A DNA stretch of 5,623 nt from Helicobacteraceae bacterium (GTDB taxonomy: Bacteria > Campylobacterota > Campylobacteria > Campylobacterales > SZUA-545): positions 1 to 5,623 of the forward strand of contig QKHD01000052.1 of the NCBI GenBank assembly GCA_003250175.1. Reading direction: 5' to 3'. Of the stretch, positions 1 to 5,623 are shown piece by piece. The notes beneath the pieces were generated by a model. The model ran no database searches. It was not told where the DNA came from and saw only the letters and a program-made list of their open reading frames with translations. The stretch's first letter is position 1. Every line of letters begins with the position of its first letter. A program made the translations under genes and the position numbers.

Positions 1-1
1 A

Positions 2-619
2 TTGCAGGCTCATCGGCATCTGAAGCAGATGCCAGTCGGTGATGGCAAAGCTCCACTGGCCGGTTGCCTGGTGGAAAAGGTAGGCGATATAGAGCATACC
101 TACCAGCATGATCAACGAACCGGCAAAGGTATAGAGGAAGAACTTGACCGCTGCGTAGATACGCTGTCCGGAGCCCCATGCGCCGATAATATAGAGCATC
201 GGTACCAGGGAAAGTTCCCAGAACACATAGAAGACGATGGCATCAAGGGCGACAAAGACGCCGACCATGGTCATCTCCAGCAACAAGATGGAAGCCAGCA
301 GATTTTTCAGGCTGCGTGTTTCGGTTAGGCCAATGATAGAGATCATGGTCATGAACGTGGTCATAATCACGATAAAAAGGGAGAATCCATCCAGACCAAG
401 GTAGTAATTAACCCCAAAACTCTGAACCAGTGGAATCTTCTCCACAAACTGCATACCCACAGCACCCATATCGTAATCGACCCACAGCATCAAGGAGACA
501 ATAAACTCGATGGCTGCAACGGAGGTTGCATAGGTCTTAATGCTCTGATTGCTGATGAGCAGACCAAATACCGCGGCTACCGCCGGGAAAAAAATCAAAA
601 ATGAAAGAATATGTTCCAT
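2..619 (-). CDS. nuoM: NADH-quinone oxidoreductase subunit M, N-terminal part (runs off the window)
   Basis: This is the start of an antiporter-like, proton-pumping membrane subunit of complex I. Only the first 206 residues are visible; members of this family usually have about 490-510, so well over half lies beyond base 1. I translated it directly from the minus strand, beginning with MEHILSFLIFFPAVAAVFGL, a first transmembrane helix. Next comes a segment with YYLGLDGFSLFIV (residues 72-84), typical of NuoM. The block WELSLVPMLYIIGAWG starts at residue 134 and is followed by YAAVKFFLYTFAGS at 155-168. Glu135 in WELSLVPM matches the essential glutamate of E. coli NuoM (Glu144), a proton-channel residue. 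The ATG at 617-619 is chosen because AAGGAG lies five bases upstream. It starts nine bases after the nuoL stop and in the same reading frame. Identification is firm; nuoN is expected next but is not in view. Confidence 0.96.
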   Translation of the reverse strand, partial: MEHILSFLIFFPAVAAVFGLLISNQSIKTYATSVAAIEFIVSLMLWVDYDMGAVGMQFVEKIPLVQSFGVNYYLGLDGFSLFIVIMTTFMTMISIIGLTETRSLKNLLASILLLEMTMVGVFVALDAIVFYVFWELSLVPMLYIIGAWGSGQRIYAAVKFFLYTFAGSLIMLVGMLYIAYLFHQATGQWSFAITDWHLLQMPMSLQ

Positions 620-624
620 CCGTT

Positions 625-630
625 CTCCTT
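625..630 (-). promoter_or_regulatory. Ribosome binding site of nuoM, overlapping the nuoL stop
   Basis: On the minus strand the sequence reads TAAGGAGAACGGATG. The AAGGAG core shares its two leading A bases with the TAA stop of nuoL and sits five bases before the nuoM ATG. This fixes the nuoM start and suggests that a ribosome ending nuoL can begin nuoM directly. Confidence 0.85.
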
Positions 631-2500
631 ACTTCGCCATCATTTGCAGTGCTAGAGCAATAACCAGCACGATTACAAAACCAAGGGTCATCAGGCGCAG
701 CATGGTAGAAAGGTTACCCGTATGCATACGCTTGGAGACTTCACCCAGTTTGTAGATTGATGTCGCAATGAGGTCGACGATGGCATCGACAATACGCTGG
801 TCAATCTGTTTCCATGCAAAGCGGGAGAGTTTTGCATAGGGAACCGTAATGAATTTTTCATACAGTGCCGGGATATAGTACTGGTTAATCAGCAGCTTGT
901 AGAAAAAGTTGGATTCGATCGCCGGATCAAAGGCCTTAACCTTGACATACTTGATGTAGGCATAGGCAATGGCAAGGCCGACAAAGATCTGGGTCCCAAA
1001 CACCATGGTCCAGTAAACAACCGGAGAGTGTACGTGGTACTCCGTAGCCGGAAGCATCTGGGTCACCATGGCAAAATAGTCGCCTTTGAAACCAAAACCG
1101 GCGATAACCGCCAGAATGGCCAGGGGGCTCATGGCGATCAGCATAAAGCGGTAGGCTTCATGGGGATGAATACCAAAGAGCTTGTAGCGCTCTTCGCCGT
1201 GGAAGATCAGGGCAACCAGACGGAAGGAGTAAAACGCCGTCAGACCCGCAGTGAGCAACAGCACGGTGTAGAGGATAAAGTGGTGTTCCACAAAGGCCAC
1301 TTCCAAAATCAGGTCTTTGGAGAAGAAGCCGGCCAGTGGCCAGATACCCGCCAGTGCAACGGAAGCAAGGGTCATTAGGATAAACGTTCCCTTCATCGCC
1401 TTGCGCAGACCACCCATCTTAAAGGGATCGAGCTCATCGTGCATGGCGTGCATGACGTTACCTGCACCAAGGAAGAGCAATGCTTTAAAGAATGCGTGGG
1501 TCATGAGGTGGAAGAGTGCCACCCAATAAGCACCCAGGCCCGCCGCTACAAACATATAACCCAACTGGGAAAGTGTGGAGTAGGCAATGATCCGTTTCAT
1601 GTCACGGTTAACCAGCGCCATGGAGGCCGCAAACATTGCTACAAAGGCACCAAGGCAGGCGATAAAGTAACCGACCTCCGGAACGGGAGCGTAGAGTTCA
1701 TTGGCACGCACGACCAGGTAAACCCCGGCAGTAACCATAGTAGCCGCGTGAATCAAAGCGGAAACAGGGGTTGGGCCCTCCATCGCATCCGCCAGCCAGG
1801 TGTGCAGTGGGAATTGGGCCGATTTACCCATTGCTCCCACAAAGAGCAGGCCGGTGATCCAGAGCAGGACCGTCATGTCCAGTTTGTCAACGTTGGCAAA
1901 AACTTCGTCATACTTGACGGTTCCCAGCTGCCAATAGATCAGTGCGATCCCCAAAAGCATACCAAGGTCAGCCACGCGGTTCATGATAAACGCTTCGTTA
2001 GCCGCCCAGCTGGCACTTCGTTTGTGGTACCAGAAACCAACCAGCAGGTAGCTGCAGACACCCACGCCTTCCCAGCCGACAAACAGACCCAGGAAGTTAT
2101 CGCTCATGACGAGGAACATCATGGAGAAAACGAAGAGGGAAAGGTAGGAGAAGAAACGGTTAAAGCCCTTGTCGTGATCCATATACCCGATGGAGTAGAT
2201 GTGAACCATTGCCGATACGACGGTCACAACACAGATCATCACCGCGGTTACCTGATCGACCTGGAAACCAAATGCAACGTTGAAATTACCGATGTTGATC
2301 CAGTCAAACATGGTAACGGCAACAGCCGTGCCGGTGCTGAGTACATGCCCAAGAAGCACTAAAGATGCAGCCAGTGAAACCAAGAGCAGGATGGATGGTA
2401 CCAGTCCCGCAATCATCATTTTAGAACGGCCGCCCAGAACGCCGGCGAAGATGGAACCGACGAGTGGGGCAAACAGTGCCGTATAGAGTAAATTTTCCAT
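629..2500 (-). CDS. nuoL: NADH-quinone oxidoreductase subunit L (proton-pumping membrane subunit)
   Basis: A complete 623-residue subunit, close to the 613 of E. coli NuoL. It is the most distal antiporter-like proton pump of the complex I membrane arm. The N-terminal proton-antiporter domain lies at about residues 66-116 and the main antiporter domain at about 130-420. Residues matching the known proton path are visible: Glu144 in GWEGVG, Asp178 in NRVADLG, Lys226 in GAMGKSAQFPLHTWL, His251, the pair His331/His335 with Lys339 in FHLMTHAFFKALLF, and Lys395 in GFFSKD. From about 525 to 590 the chain has the charged and amphipathic character of the long lateral helix that runs along the membrane arm. 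It is followed by a final hydrophobic helix at 601-620. The ATG at 2498-2500 is supported by AAGGGAG just upstream. The gene lies nine bases after nuoK and nine before nuoM. No damage is seen. Confidence 0.98.
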   Translation of the reverse strand: MENLLYTALFAPLVGSIFAGVLGGRSKMMIAGLVPSILLLVSLAASLVLLGHVLSTGTAVAVTMFDWINIGNFNVAFGFQVDQVTAVMICVVTVVSAMVHIYSIGYMDHDKGFNRFFSYLSLFVFSMMFLVMSDNFLGLFVGWEGVGVCSYLLVGFWYHKRSASWAANEAFIMNRVADLGMLLGIALIYWQLGTVKYDEVFANVDKLDMTVLLWITGLLFVGAMGKSAQFPLHTWLADAMEGPTPVSALIHAATMVTAGVYLVVRANELYAPVPEVGYFIACLGAFVAMFAASMALVNRDMKRIIAYSTLSQLGYMFVAAGLGAYWVALFHLMTHAFFKALLFLGAGNVMHAMHDELDPFKMGGLRKAMKGTFILMTLASVALAGIWPLAGFFSKDLILEVAFVEHHFILYTVLLLTAGLTAFYSFRLVALIFHGEERYKLFGIHPHEAYRFMLIAMSPLAILAVIAGFGFKGDYFAMVTQMLPATEYHVHSPVVYWTMVFGTQIFVGLAIAYAYIKYVKVKAFDPAIESNFFYKLLINQYYIPALYEKFITVPYAKLSRFAWKQIDQRIVDAIVDLIATSIYKLGEVSKRMHTGNLSTMLRLMTLGFVIVLVIALALQMMAK

Positions 2501-2503
2501 GCG

Positions 2504-2510
2504 CTCCCTT
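2504..2510 (-). promoter_or_regulatory. Ribosome binding site of nuoL, touching the nuoK stop
   Basis: The minus strand reads TAAAGGGAGCGCATG. The AAGGGAG element begins on the last base of the nuoK TAA stop. Measured from the end of the element, the spacer to the ATG is only three bases, which is short, but the GG core is a more usual distance away. It supports the nuoL start at base 2500. Confidence 0.75.
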
Positions 2511-2812
2511 TACCCGTGCATATTCTGGATAACGTCGAGGTCGACGGTATTTTTACGCTTGTACAGAAGGATCAAAAGCCCAAGACCCACTGCCACTTCA
2601 CTTGCTGCGATGGCAATAATGAAGAACGCGAAAATCTGACCGGAGAGGTCGTTAAGGTAGTGTGACAGCGCCACAAAACCGATATTGACGGAGTTGAGCA
2701 GAATCTCCGTGGAGAAAAAGAGCATCAACAGATTTTTACGGCGCATCACACCGATCATACCGATCACAAAGAGGACGGCAGCGACGATAAGGTAGTGATT
2801 GAGGGTAATCAT
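2510..2812 (-). CDS. nuoK: NADH-quinone oxidoreductase subunit K
   Basis: A small membrane subunit of exactly 100 residues, the same length as E. coli NuoK. It has three transmembrane helices (about residues 4-22, 28-50 and 58-83) and sits between NuoJ and the antiporter-like pumps, related to MrpC of Mrp antiporters. The two membrane glutamates central to proton transfer are present at the E. coli positions: Glu36 in FFSTEILLNSVN and Glu72 in AASEVAVGL. The basic cluster Arg24-Arg25-Lys26 lies in the first cytoplasmic loop, where arginines are conserved in the family. The start overlaps the end of nuoJ by the four bases ATGA, a classic sign of translational coupling, and AAAAGGA lies six bases upstream. 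Identification is firm. Confidence 0.98.
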   Translation of the reverse strand: MITLNHYLIVAAVLFVIGMIGVMRRKNLLMLFFSTEILLNSVNIGFVALSHYLNDLSGQIFAFFIIAIAASEVAVGLGLLILLYKRKNTVDLDVIQNMHG

Positions 2813-3336
2813 TGCGCATCCTTTTCCAATGGGATATCCATTTTTTTACTGGCTAGTACAATCCCTGCAATCATCGCAACCAGCAACATGACGGCTGCCA
2901 GTTCGAAAGGGATCAGGTACTTGGTAAAGAGCACATAACCCAGATTTTCCACGTTGCCTTTATCGGCAAAGGGCTGGAAGAGTGCCTGGGCATTGTCTGC
3001 AATGACCGGAGCTGTCAGAATCGCTACGATAATAATCGCGCTGAGTGCTGTCAGGATAAACACATTACGTGCACTGTGGGTTTTCTCTTTAACTACCTTG
3101 GTGGAGTCAAAGAACATCATCCCGAATGCATACATGGCCATAACCGCACCACTGTAGACAATCAGCTGAATAACTCCGAGGAAGTCCGCATCCAGAAGGA
3201 AGAAAAACCCGGAAATAAAAATCATCCCCGCCGCCAGCGCCGACAATGCATAAAGGGCATTGTTGGTCGTTACCGTGACGTAAAACATCACGATCGTCAG
3301 CGCGGAGAAGACATAAAATGCAATAGCTTCAAACAT
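2809..3336 (-). CDS. nuoJ: NADH-quinone oxidoreductase subunit J
   Basis: A 175-residue membrane subunit (E. coli NuoJ has 184) with five predicted transmembrane helices, at about residues 4-23, 27-49, 52-75, 91-113 and 141-163. It lies between NuoH and NuoK in the membrane arm, and its third helix is thought to flex during coupling. The family signature is seen as IQLIVYSGAVMAMYAF (56-71); Tyr61 matches the conserved tyrosine of E. coli (Tyr59). The last helix carries FELAAVMLLVAMIAGIVLA, also typical. A soluble stretch at about 114-138 separates helices four and five, and the C-terminus is short and charged (MDIPLEKDAQ). The ATG at 3334-3336 follows AAGGGGAG with a six-base spacer. The stop overlaps the nuoK start. 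It is the only gene here in a different reading frame from the others. Confidence 0.97.
   Translation of the reverse strand: MFEAIAFYVFSALTIVMFYVTVTTNNALYALSALAAGMIFISGFFFLLDADFLGVIQLIVYSGAVMAMYAFGMMFFDSTKVVKEKTHSARNVFILTALSAIIIVAILTAPVIADNAQALFQPFADKGNVENLGYVLFTKYLIPFELAAVMLLVAMIAGIVLASKKMDIPLEKDAQ
2819..2825 (-). promoter_or_regulatory. Ribosome binding site of nuoK inside nuoJ
   Basis: AAAAGGA lies within the last codons of nuoJ, six bases before the nuoK ATG. An earlier ATG at 2817-2819 is out of frame with nuoK and overlaps this element, so the start at 2812 is preferred. Confidence 0.7.
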
Positions 3337-3342
3337 ACAAAT

Positions 3343-3350
3343 CTCCCCTT
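3343..3350 (-). promoter_or_regulatory. Ribosome binding site of nuoJ
   Basis: AAGGGGAG lies in the 16-base gap between the nuoI stop and the nuoJ ATG, with a six-base spacer. This is the longest gap in the window and holds little more than this site. Confidence 0.85.
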
Positions 3351-3352
3351 AC

Positions 3353-3946
3353 TTAGTACGCCAACGGCGTCTTTTTAATCATTTTGTCCGCTTCCGGATT
3401 TACTGCACCGAAACCTGGAAACTCTTTTTGCTCTTTAAGACGGTCAAGCGGTGTGAGCATGTCGTCTTTCAGAGAGAAGTGCGCCCGCTGCTCGGAAACG
3501 TTCTCATAGCGATCGCCGTGCACGATGGCGAGCTCCGGACATACTTCCGCACAGTAACCGCAGAAAATACAACGCCCAAAGTTGATGGTATACTCCGGAA
3601 CAACCTTTCGGCTGTTCTCATCGAGCTTCGTATCCATGCGGATACATTTGGAGATACAGATCTTTTCGCACAGACCGCATCCGATGCAGCGCTCGGATTC
3701 GCTCTCCATAAAACGGAGCAGCTTGTGAATCGCCCGGTAGCGTGCGCTGACGGGAAGCTTTTCGTTAGGGTACTGCATGGTGTGCATCTCGCCACGGAAG
3801 AGTGTGCGGATCATGACGCCAAAAGTAATCCCCATCCCTTTAAAGAGCTCAACCCGCAGGGATCGGCGCATTACCTGGATAAAGCGCGCAAAACCTGTCT
3901 TGGGGTAGTCGGCGATCTCAATGTGTTTGTATTCTTGTTTAGCCAT
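3353..3946 (-). CDS. nuoI: NADH-quinone oxidoreductase subunit I (two [4Fe-4S] cluster ferredoxin-like subunit)
   Basis: A 197-residue iron-sulfur subunit (E. coli NuoI has 180) that passes electrons from NuoG towards the terminal cluster in NuoB near the quinone site. An amphipathic N-terminal region (about residues 16-55) probably lies against the membrane and NuoH. Two four-cysteine motifs bind the two [4Fe-4S] clusters (N6a and N6b): Cys87, 90, 93 and 97 in CIGCGLCEKIC, and Cys126, 129, 132 and 136 in CIFCGYCAEVCPELAI. In such tandem ferredoxin folds the fourth cysteine of each motif serves the other cluster. The proline usual after the fourth cysteine is present in the second motif but replaced by Ile98 in the first; an additional Cys101 follows, as in E. 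coli (CPVGC). The C-terminal tail from about 150 is charged and ends KKTPLAY. The start is set by AAGGAAGGGA upstream, 12 bases after nuoH. Confidence 0.98.
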   Translation of the reverse strand: MAKQEYKHIEIADYPKTGFARFIQVMRRSLRVELFKGMGITFGVMIRTLFRGEMHTMQYPNEKLPVSARYRAIHKLLRFMESESERCIGCGLCEKICISKCIRMDTKLDENSRKVVPEYTINFGRCIFCGYCAEVCPELAIVHGDRYENVSEQRAHFSLKDDMLTPLDRLKEQKEFPGFGAVNPEADKMIKKTPLAY

Positions 3947-3950
3947 GAGG

Positions 3951-3960
3951 TCCCTTCCTT
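3951..3960 (-). promoter_or_regulatory. Ribosome binding site of nuoI, overlapping the nuoH stop
   Basis: The minus strand reads TAAGGAAGGGACCTCATG. The purine-rich AAGGAAGGGA shares two bases with the nuoH TAA stop and ends four bases before the nuoI ATG. It offers two overlapping Shine-Dalgarno cores, AAGGA and AAGGG. Confidence 0.8.
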
Positions 3961-4960
3961 ACGCTAAGATAACTATGCCGGTGATCAGCAGGTTGATAAT
4001 CGCAATCGGCATGAGAACTTTCCAGCACAGCCACATGAGCTGGTCAGGCCGGATGTGAGGCCATGTGGAACGCACCCAGAGGAATACGAAGAAGAAAAAG
4101 GCCACTTTGAGCAAAATTGCCAGAGCACCCGGGATAAATCCAAGATCGTTAAACCCACCCAGAAAGACCAGGCTGACCAGGAAGGCCACGGTAAAGAGGT
4201 TGGCGTACTCACCGATAAAGAACATACCCCAACGCATACCGGAGTATTCGGTGGCGAAACCGGCAACCACTTCCGCTTCGTGTTCCAGAAGGTCGAAGGG
4301 GGTACGGTTGGTTTCCGCAAAGGCCGCAATCATAAAGAGGAAGAAGGCTACGGGTTGTGTCCAGATCAGCCATCCTGCAACTCCTCCTTCGGTTTGATAG
4401 TTGTTGATATCAATCAAAGAGAGGGAACCGATCATCATAATCGGTGCCAGCAGGGAGAGGCCGGTAATAACCTCGAAGCTCAGAAACTGAACAACGGTAC
4501 GTGCCGCACCTAGGATGGACCACTTGTTGTTAGACGCCATCCCGCCCAGAAGCGGACCATAAAGACCGACGGCCATCGCACCCAGAACAAAGAGGATACC
4601 GATGTTGATATCCGCAACGATCGGGCTGACGGTGTGGCCCATGATCTCAAAGGATGGGAAGAAGGGAACCGCAGCCATGGCGATAAAGGCCGTGGAGGCC
4701 GTAATTACCGGAGCGATCTTAAAGATCAGCGGTACGGAGTTTGCAGGAACAATATCCTCTTTGGTAAAGAGCTTGATCCCGTCTGCCAGAACCTGCAAAA
4801 CCCCTTGTGGACCGACCAGCATCGGCCCGTAGCGTCGCTGCATGAAGGCCATAACTTTACGTTCGAAATAGGTTCCGAAACCGGCCAGTGCCGAAAACAC
4901 CGCCACGATTATCAATGACTTGACAATGGTTTCGATCACAAAAAATGTTGTATCACTCAT
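3959..4960 (-). CDS. nuoH: NADH-quinone oxidoreductase subunit H (quinone-site membrane subunit)
   Basis: A complete 333-residue membrane subunit (E. coli 325) that anchors the peripheral arm and forms part of the quinone-binding chamber and the path to the proton pumps. Eight or so transmembrane helices are apparent. Family motifs occur in order: YFERKVMAFMQRRYGP (31-46), VGPQGVLQVLADGIKLFTKE (49-68), Glu163 in SFEVITGLSLL, AETNRTPFDLLEHEAE (215-230) with the acidic cluster Glu226/228/230, and ATEYSGMRWGMFFIGEYAN (236-254). Near the C-terminus, RSTWPHIRPDQLMWLCWK (297-314) is also typical. Compared with the common form PPFDLPEAE, this protein has TPFDLLEHEAE, a variant I associate with Campylobacterota. 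The ATG at 4958-4960 directly follows the tandem stop of nuoG and is in frame with it; AAGAAGGTG upstream supports this start. It is followed 12 bases later by nuoI. Confidence 0.98.
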   Translation of the reverse strand: MSDTTFFVIETIVKSLIIVAVFSALAGFGTYFERKVMAFMQRRYGPMLVGPQGVLQVLADGIKLFTKEDIVPANSVPLIFKIAPVITASTAFIAMAAVPFFPSFEIMGHTVSPIVADINIGILFVLGAMAVGLYGPLLGGMASNNKWSILGAARTVVQFLSFEVITGLSLLAPIMMIGSLSLIDINNYQTEGGVAGWLIWTQPVAFFLFMIAAFAETNRTPFDLLEHEAEVVAGFATEYSGMRWGMFFIGEYANLFTVAFLVSLVFLGGFNDLGFIPGALAILLKVAFFFFVFLWVRSTWPHIRPDQLMWLCWKVLMPIAIINLLITGIVILA

Positions 4961-4963
4961 TTA

Positions 4964-5623
4964 TCACACCTTCTTGAGATTGACGACGGCAAAGCGGTAG
5001 GCTTCGTCGCTGAAAAGTTTGAAGTTGGATTCAAAATCCGGCACGAAGGCAACGGAACCTTTGAATTTGTCGGTTGTCGCAACCGGAAGGGAGACACTCA
5101 CACCACCCAGTTCCAGGGTGACGCGGCTGCCCGCTTCAACGGAGTGCGCCGCCATGAAGGCTTCGGTTGCCATCAGGGCAGGCGCTTCCGTCAGCTGCGA
5201 CGCCTTGTTGGTAAAGGCATTAAACTGCAGAACCGGATTGCAGCGGTAGACCACCGTACCGTTGAACTCACCGATATCAGCGATCTCTTCCACGCTTGTT
5301 TCGGTTGCCACGCTCTGGTTTTCCAAAACGTACCCGCGCAGATTTTCACCGTTTCGTGCAAAGTCATTTTCCAGGCTGTCAAAGCTAACCGCTTTGAAGC
5401 CTTTGGATACGGGCAGTTCTTTGGTCAGCTGAACCGTGTAGTCCAGTTTCATACCCAGAGCATTAGCCAGGTCACCCAGGCTGTAGCCATTGTAGGGGAC
5501 GGCTGCGTTGAGTGGAACGACTCGTTTATCGATGGAGGTAATGGTACCTTCTTGTTGATTGAGAGCCGGCATATCCAGTTCCTCTTCTCCGGAGGCGCCC
5601 AGGGCTGTCAGGGTGAAGTCACC
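4964..5623 (-). CDS. nuoG: NADH-quinone oxidoreductase subunit G, C-terminal part (5' end outside the window)
   Basis: The last 219 residues of a NuoG-type subunit of the molybdopterin-oxidoreductase family. The frame stays open to base 5623, so the ATG at 5570-5572 is internal and not the start. NuoG holds several iron-sulfur clusters in its N-terminal part, which is not visible here, and passes electrons towards NuoI. The visible block ALNQQEGTITSIDKRVVPLN (residues 20-39) matches the family pattern of NQEGT followed by a basic residue and a proline-rich turn. The later part, from about CNPVLQFNAFTNKA (128-141) to LPVATTDKFKGSVAFVPDF (179-197), looks like the C-terminal beta-barrel that binds the molybdopterin dinucleotide in related enzymes; NuoG itself normally lacks the cofactor. 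Identification rests on these motifs plus its place directly before nuoH. A related formate dehydrogenase-like subunit is a less likely alternative. The gene ends in TGA followed in frame by TAA. Confidence 0.9.
   Translation of the reverse strand, partial: GDFTLTALGASGEEELDMPALNQQEGTITSIDKRVVPLNAAVPYNGYSLGDLANALGMKLDYTVQLTKELPVSKGFKAVSFDSLENDFARNGENLRGYVLENQSVATETSVEEIADIGEFNGTVVYRCNPVLQFNAFTNKASQLTEAPALMATEAFMAAHSVEAGSRVTLELGGVSVSLPVATTDKFKGSVAFVPDFESNFKLFSDEAYRFAVVNLKKV
4967..4975 (-). promoter_or_regulatory. Ribosome binding site of nuoH inside the end of nuoG
   Basis: AAGAAGGTG lies in the last codons of nuoG (encoding Lys-Lys-Val). From the AAGG core the spacer to the nuoH ATG is eight bases and contains both stop codons of nuoG. 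It supports the nuoH start at 4960. Confidence 0.75.

Noticed and set aside
2..328. A plus-strand open frame at the window edge
   Set aside because: The minus strand here encodes the NuoM N-terminal region with clear family motifs (WELSLVPM, AGS), so the plus-strand frame is a shadow.
1439..2362. A 307-codon open frame on the plus strand, opposite nuoL
   Set aside because: It is fully antisense to conserved nuoL. Its product is rich in His, Gln, Asn and Lys with no recognisable domain, as expected from the complement of hydrophobic membrane codons, and it lacks a convincing ribosome binding site.
3337..3352. A possible promoter or terminator in the largest intergenic gap (nuoI-nuoJ)
   Set aside because: The gap is only 16 bases and is filled by the nuoJ ribosome binding site; no hairpin with a T-run and no -35/-10 pair fits.
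3428..3967. A 179-codon open frame on the plus strand, opposite nuoI
   Set aside because: It runs antisense to the well-conserved nuoI and into the end of nuoH. The translation shows no family motif; the opposite strand explains the sequence completely.
4055..4513. A 152-codon plus-strand open frame and an overlapping 110-codon one opposite nuoH
   Set aside because: Both are low-quality charged translations antisense to nuoH, overlapping each other in different frames, which is typical of shadow frames.
4964..5572. A 202-residue protein starting at the ATG at 5570-5572
   Set aside because: The same frame continues upstream without a stop to the window edge and encodes a plausible NuoG sequence, and the ATG lies just before a conserved NuoG block, so it is an internal methionine.

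Overview
The window is an internal piece of one respiratory complex I (NADH-quinone oxidoreductase type, nuo) operon. All of its genes lie on the minus strand, so transcription runs from base 5623 down to base 1. In transcription order they are nuoG (3' end only), nuoH, nuoI, nuoJ, nuoK, nuoL and nuoM (5' end only). This is the standard bacterial nuoG-H-I-J-K-L-M order. I see no RNA gene, mobile element, repeat array, CRISPR array, terminator or convincing internal promoter.

Probable source: a member of the Campylobacterota (formerly Epsilonproteobacteria), most likely an environmental sulfur- or hydrogen-oxidising lineage. This is inferred from the style of the proteins: NuoI with an isoleucine after the first four-cysteine motif, NuoH with TPFDLLEHEAE, and a divergent NuoG C-terminus. 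Base composition is near 50% G+C by eye, higher than in Campylobacter or Helicobacter, which points to groups such as Sulfurovum, Nitratifractor, Hydrogenimonas or Sulfuricurvum. I cannot fix the genus.

Layout: 4964-5623 is the NuoG C-terminal part; 3959-4960 NuoH; 3353-3946 NuoI; 2809-3336 NuoJ; 2510-2812 NuoK; 629-2500 NuoL; 2-619 the NuoM N-terminal part. Coding density is almost total: the gaps are 3, 12, 16, -4 (overlap), 9 and 9 bases. Every complete gene has an ATG start and a recognisable Shine-Dalgarno sequence, which usually lies over the end of the preceding gene. No non-coding stretch exceeds 16 bases.

How they work together: NuoG and NuoI belong to the peripheral arm and carry electrons along iron-sulfur clusters. 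NuoH joins that arm to the membrane and forms part of the quinone site. NuoJ and NuoK link NuoH to the antiporter-like pumps NuoL and NuoM. The key charged residues of proton transfer are present in the visible parts of NuoH, K, L and M, so the complex looks functional. I found no previously undescribed system. The points most worth a second look are the in-frame tandem stop between nuoG and nuoH, the repeated stop/Shine-Dalgarno overlaps, and the question of which electron-input subunits lie upstream.
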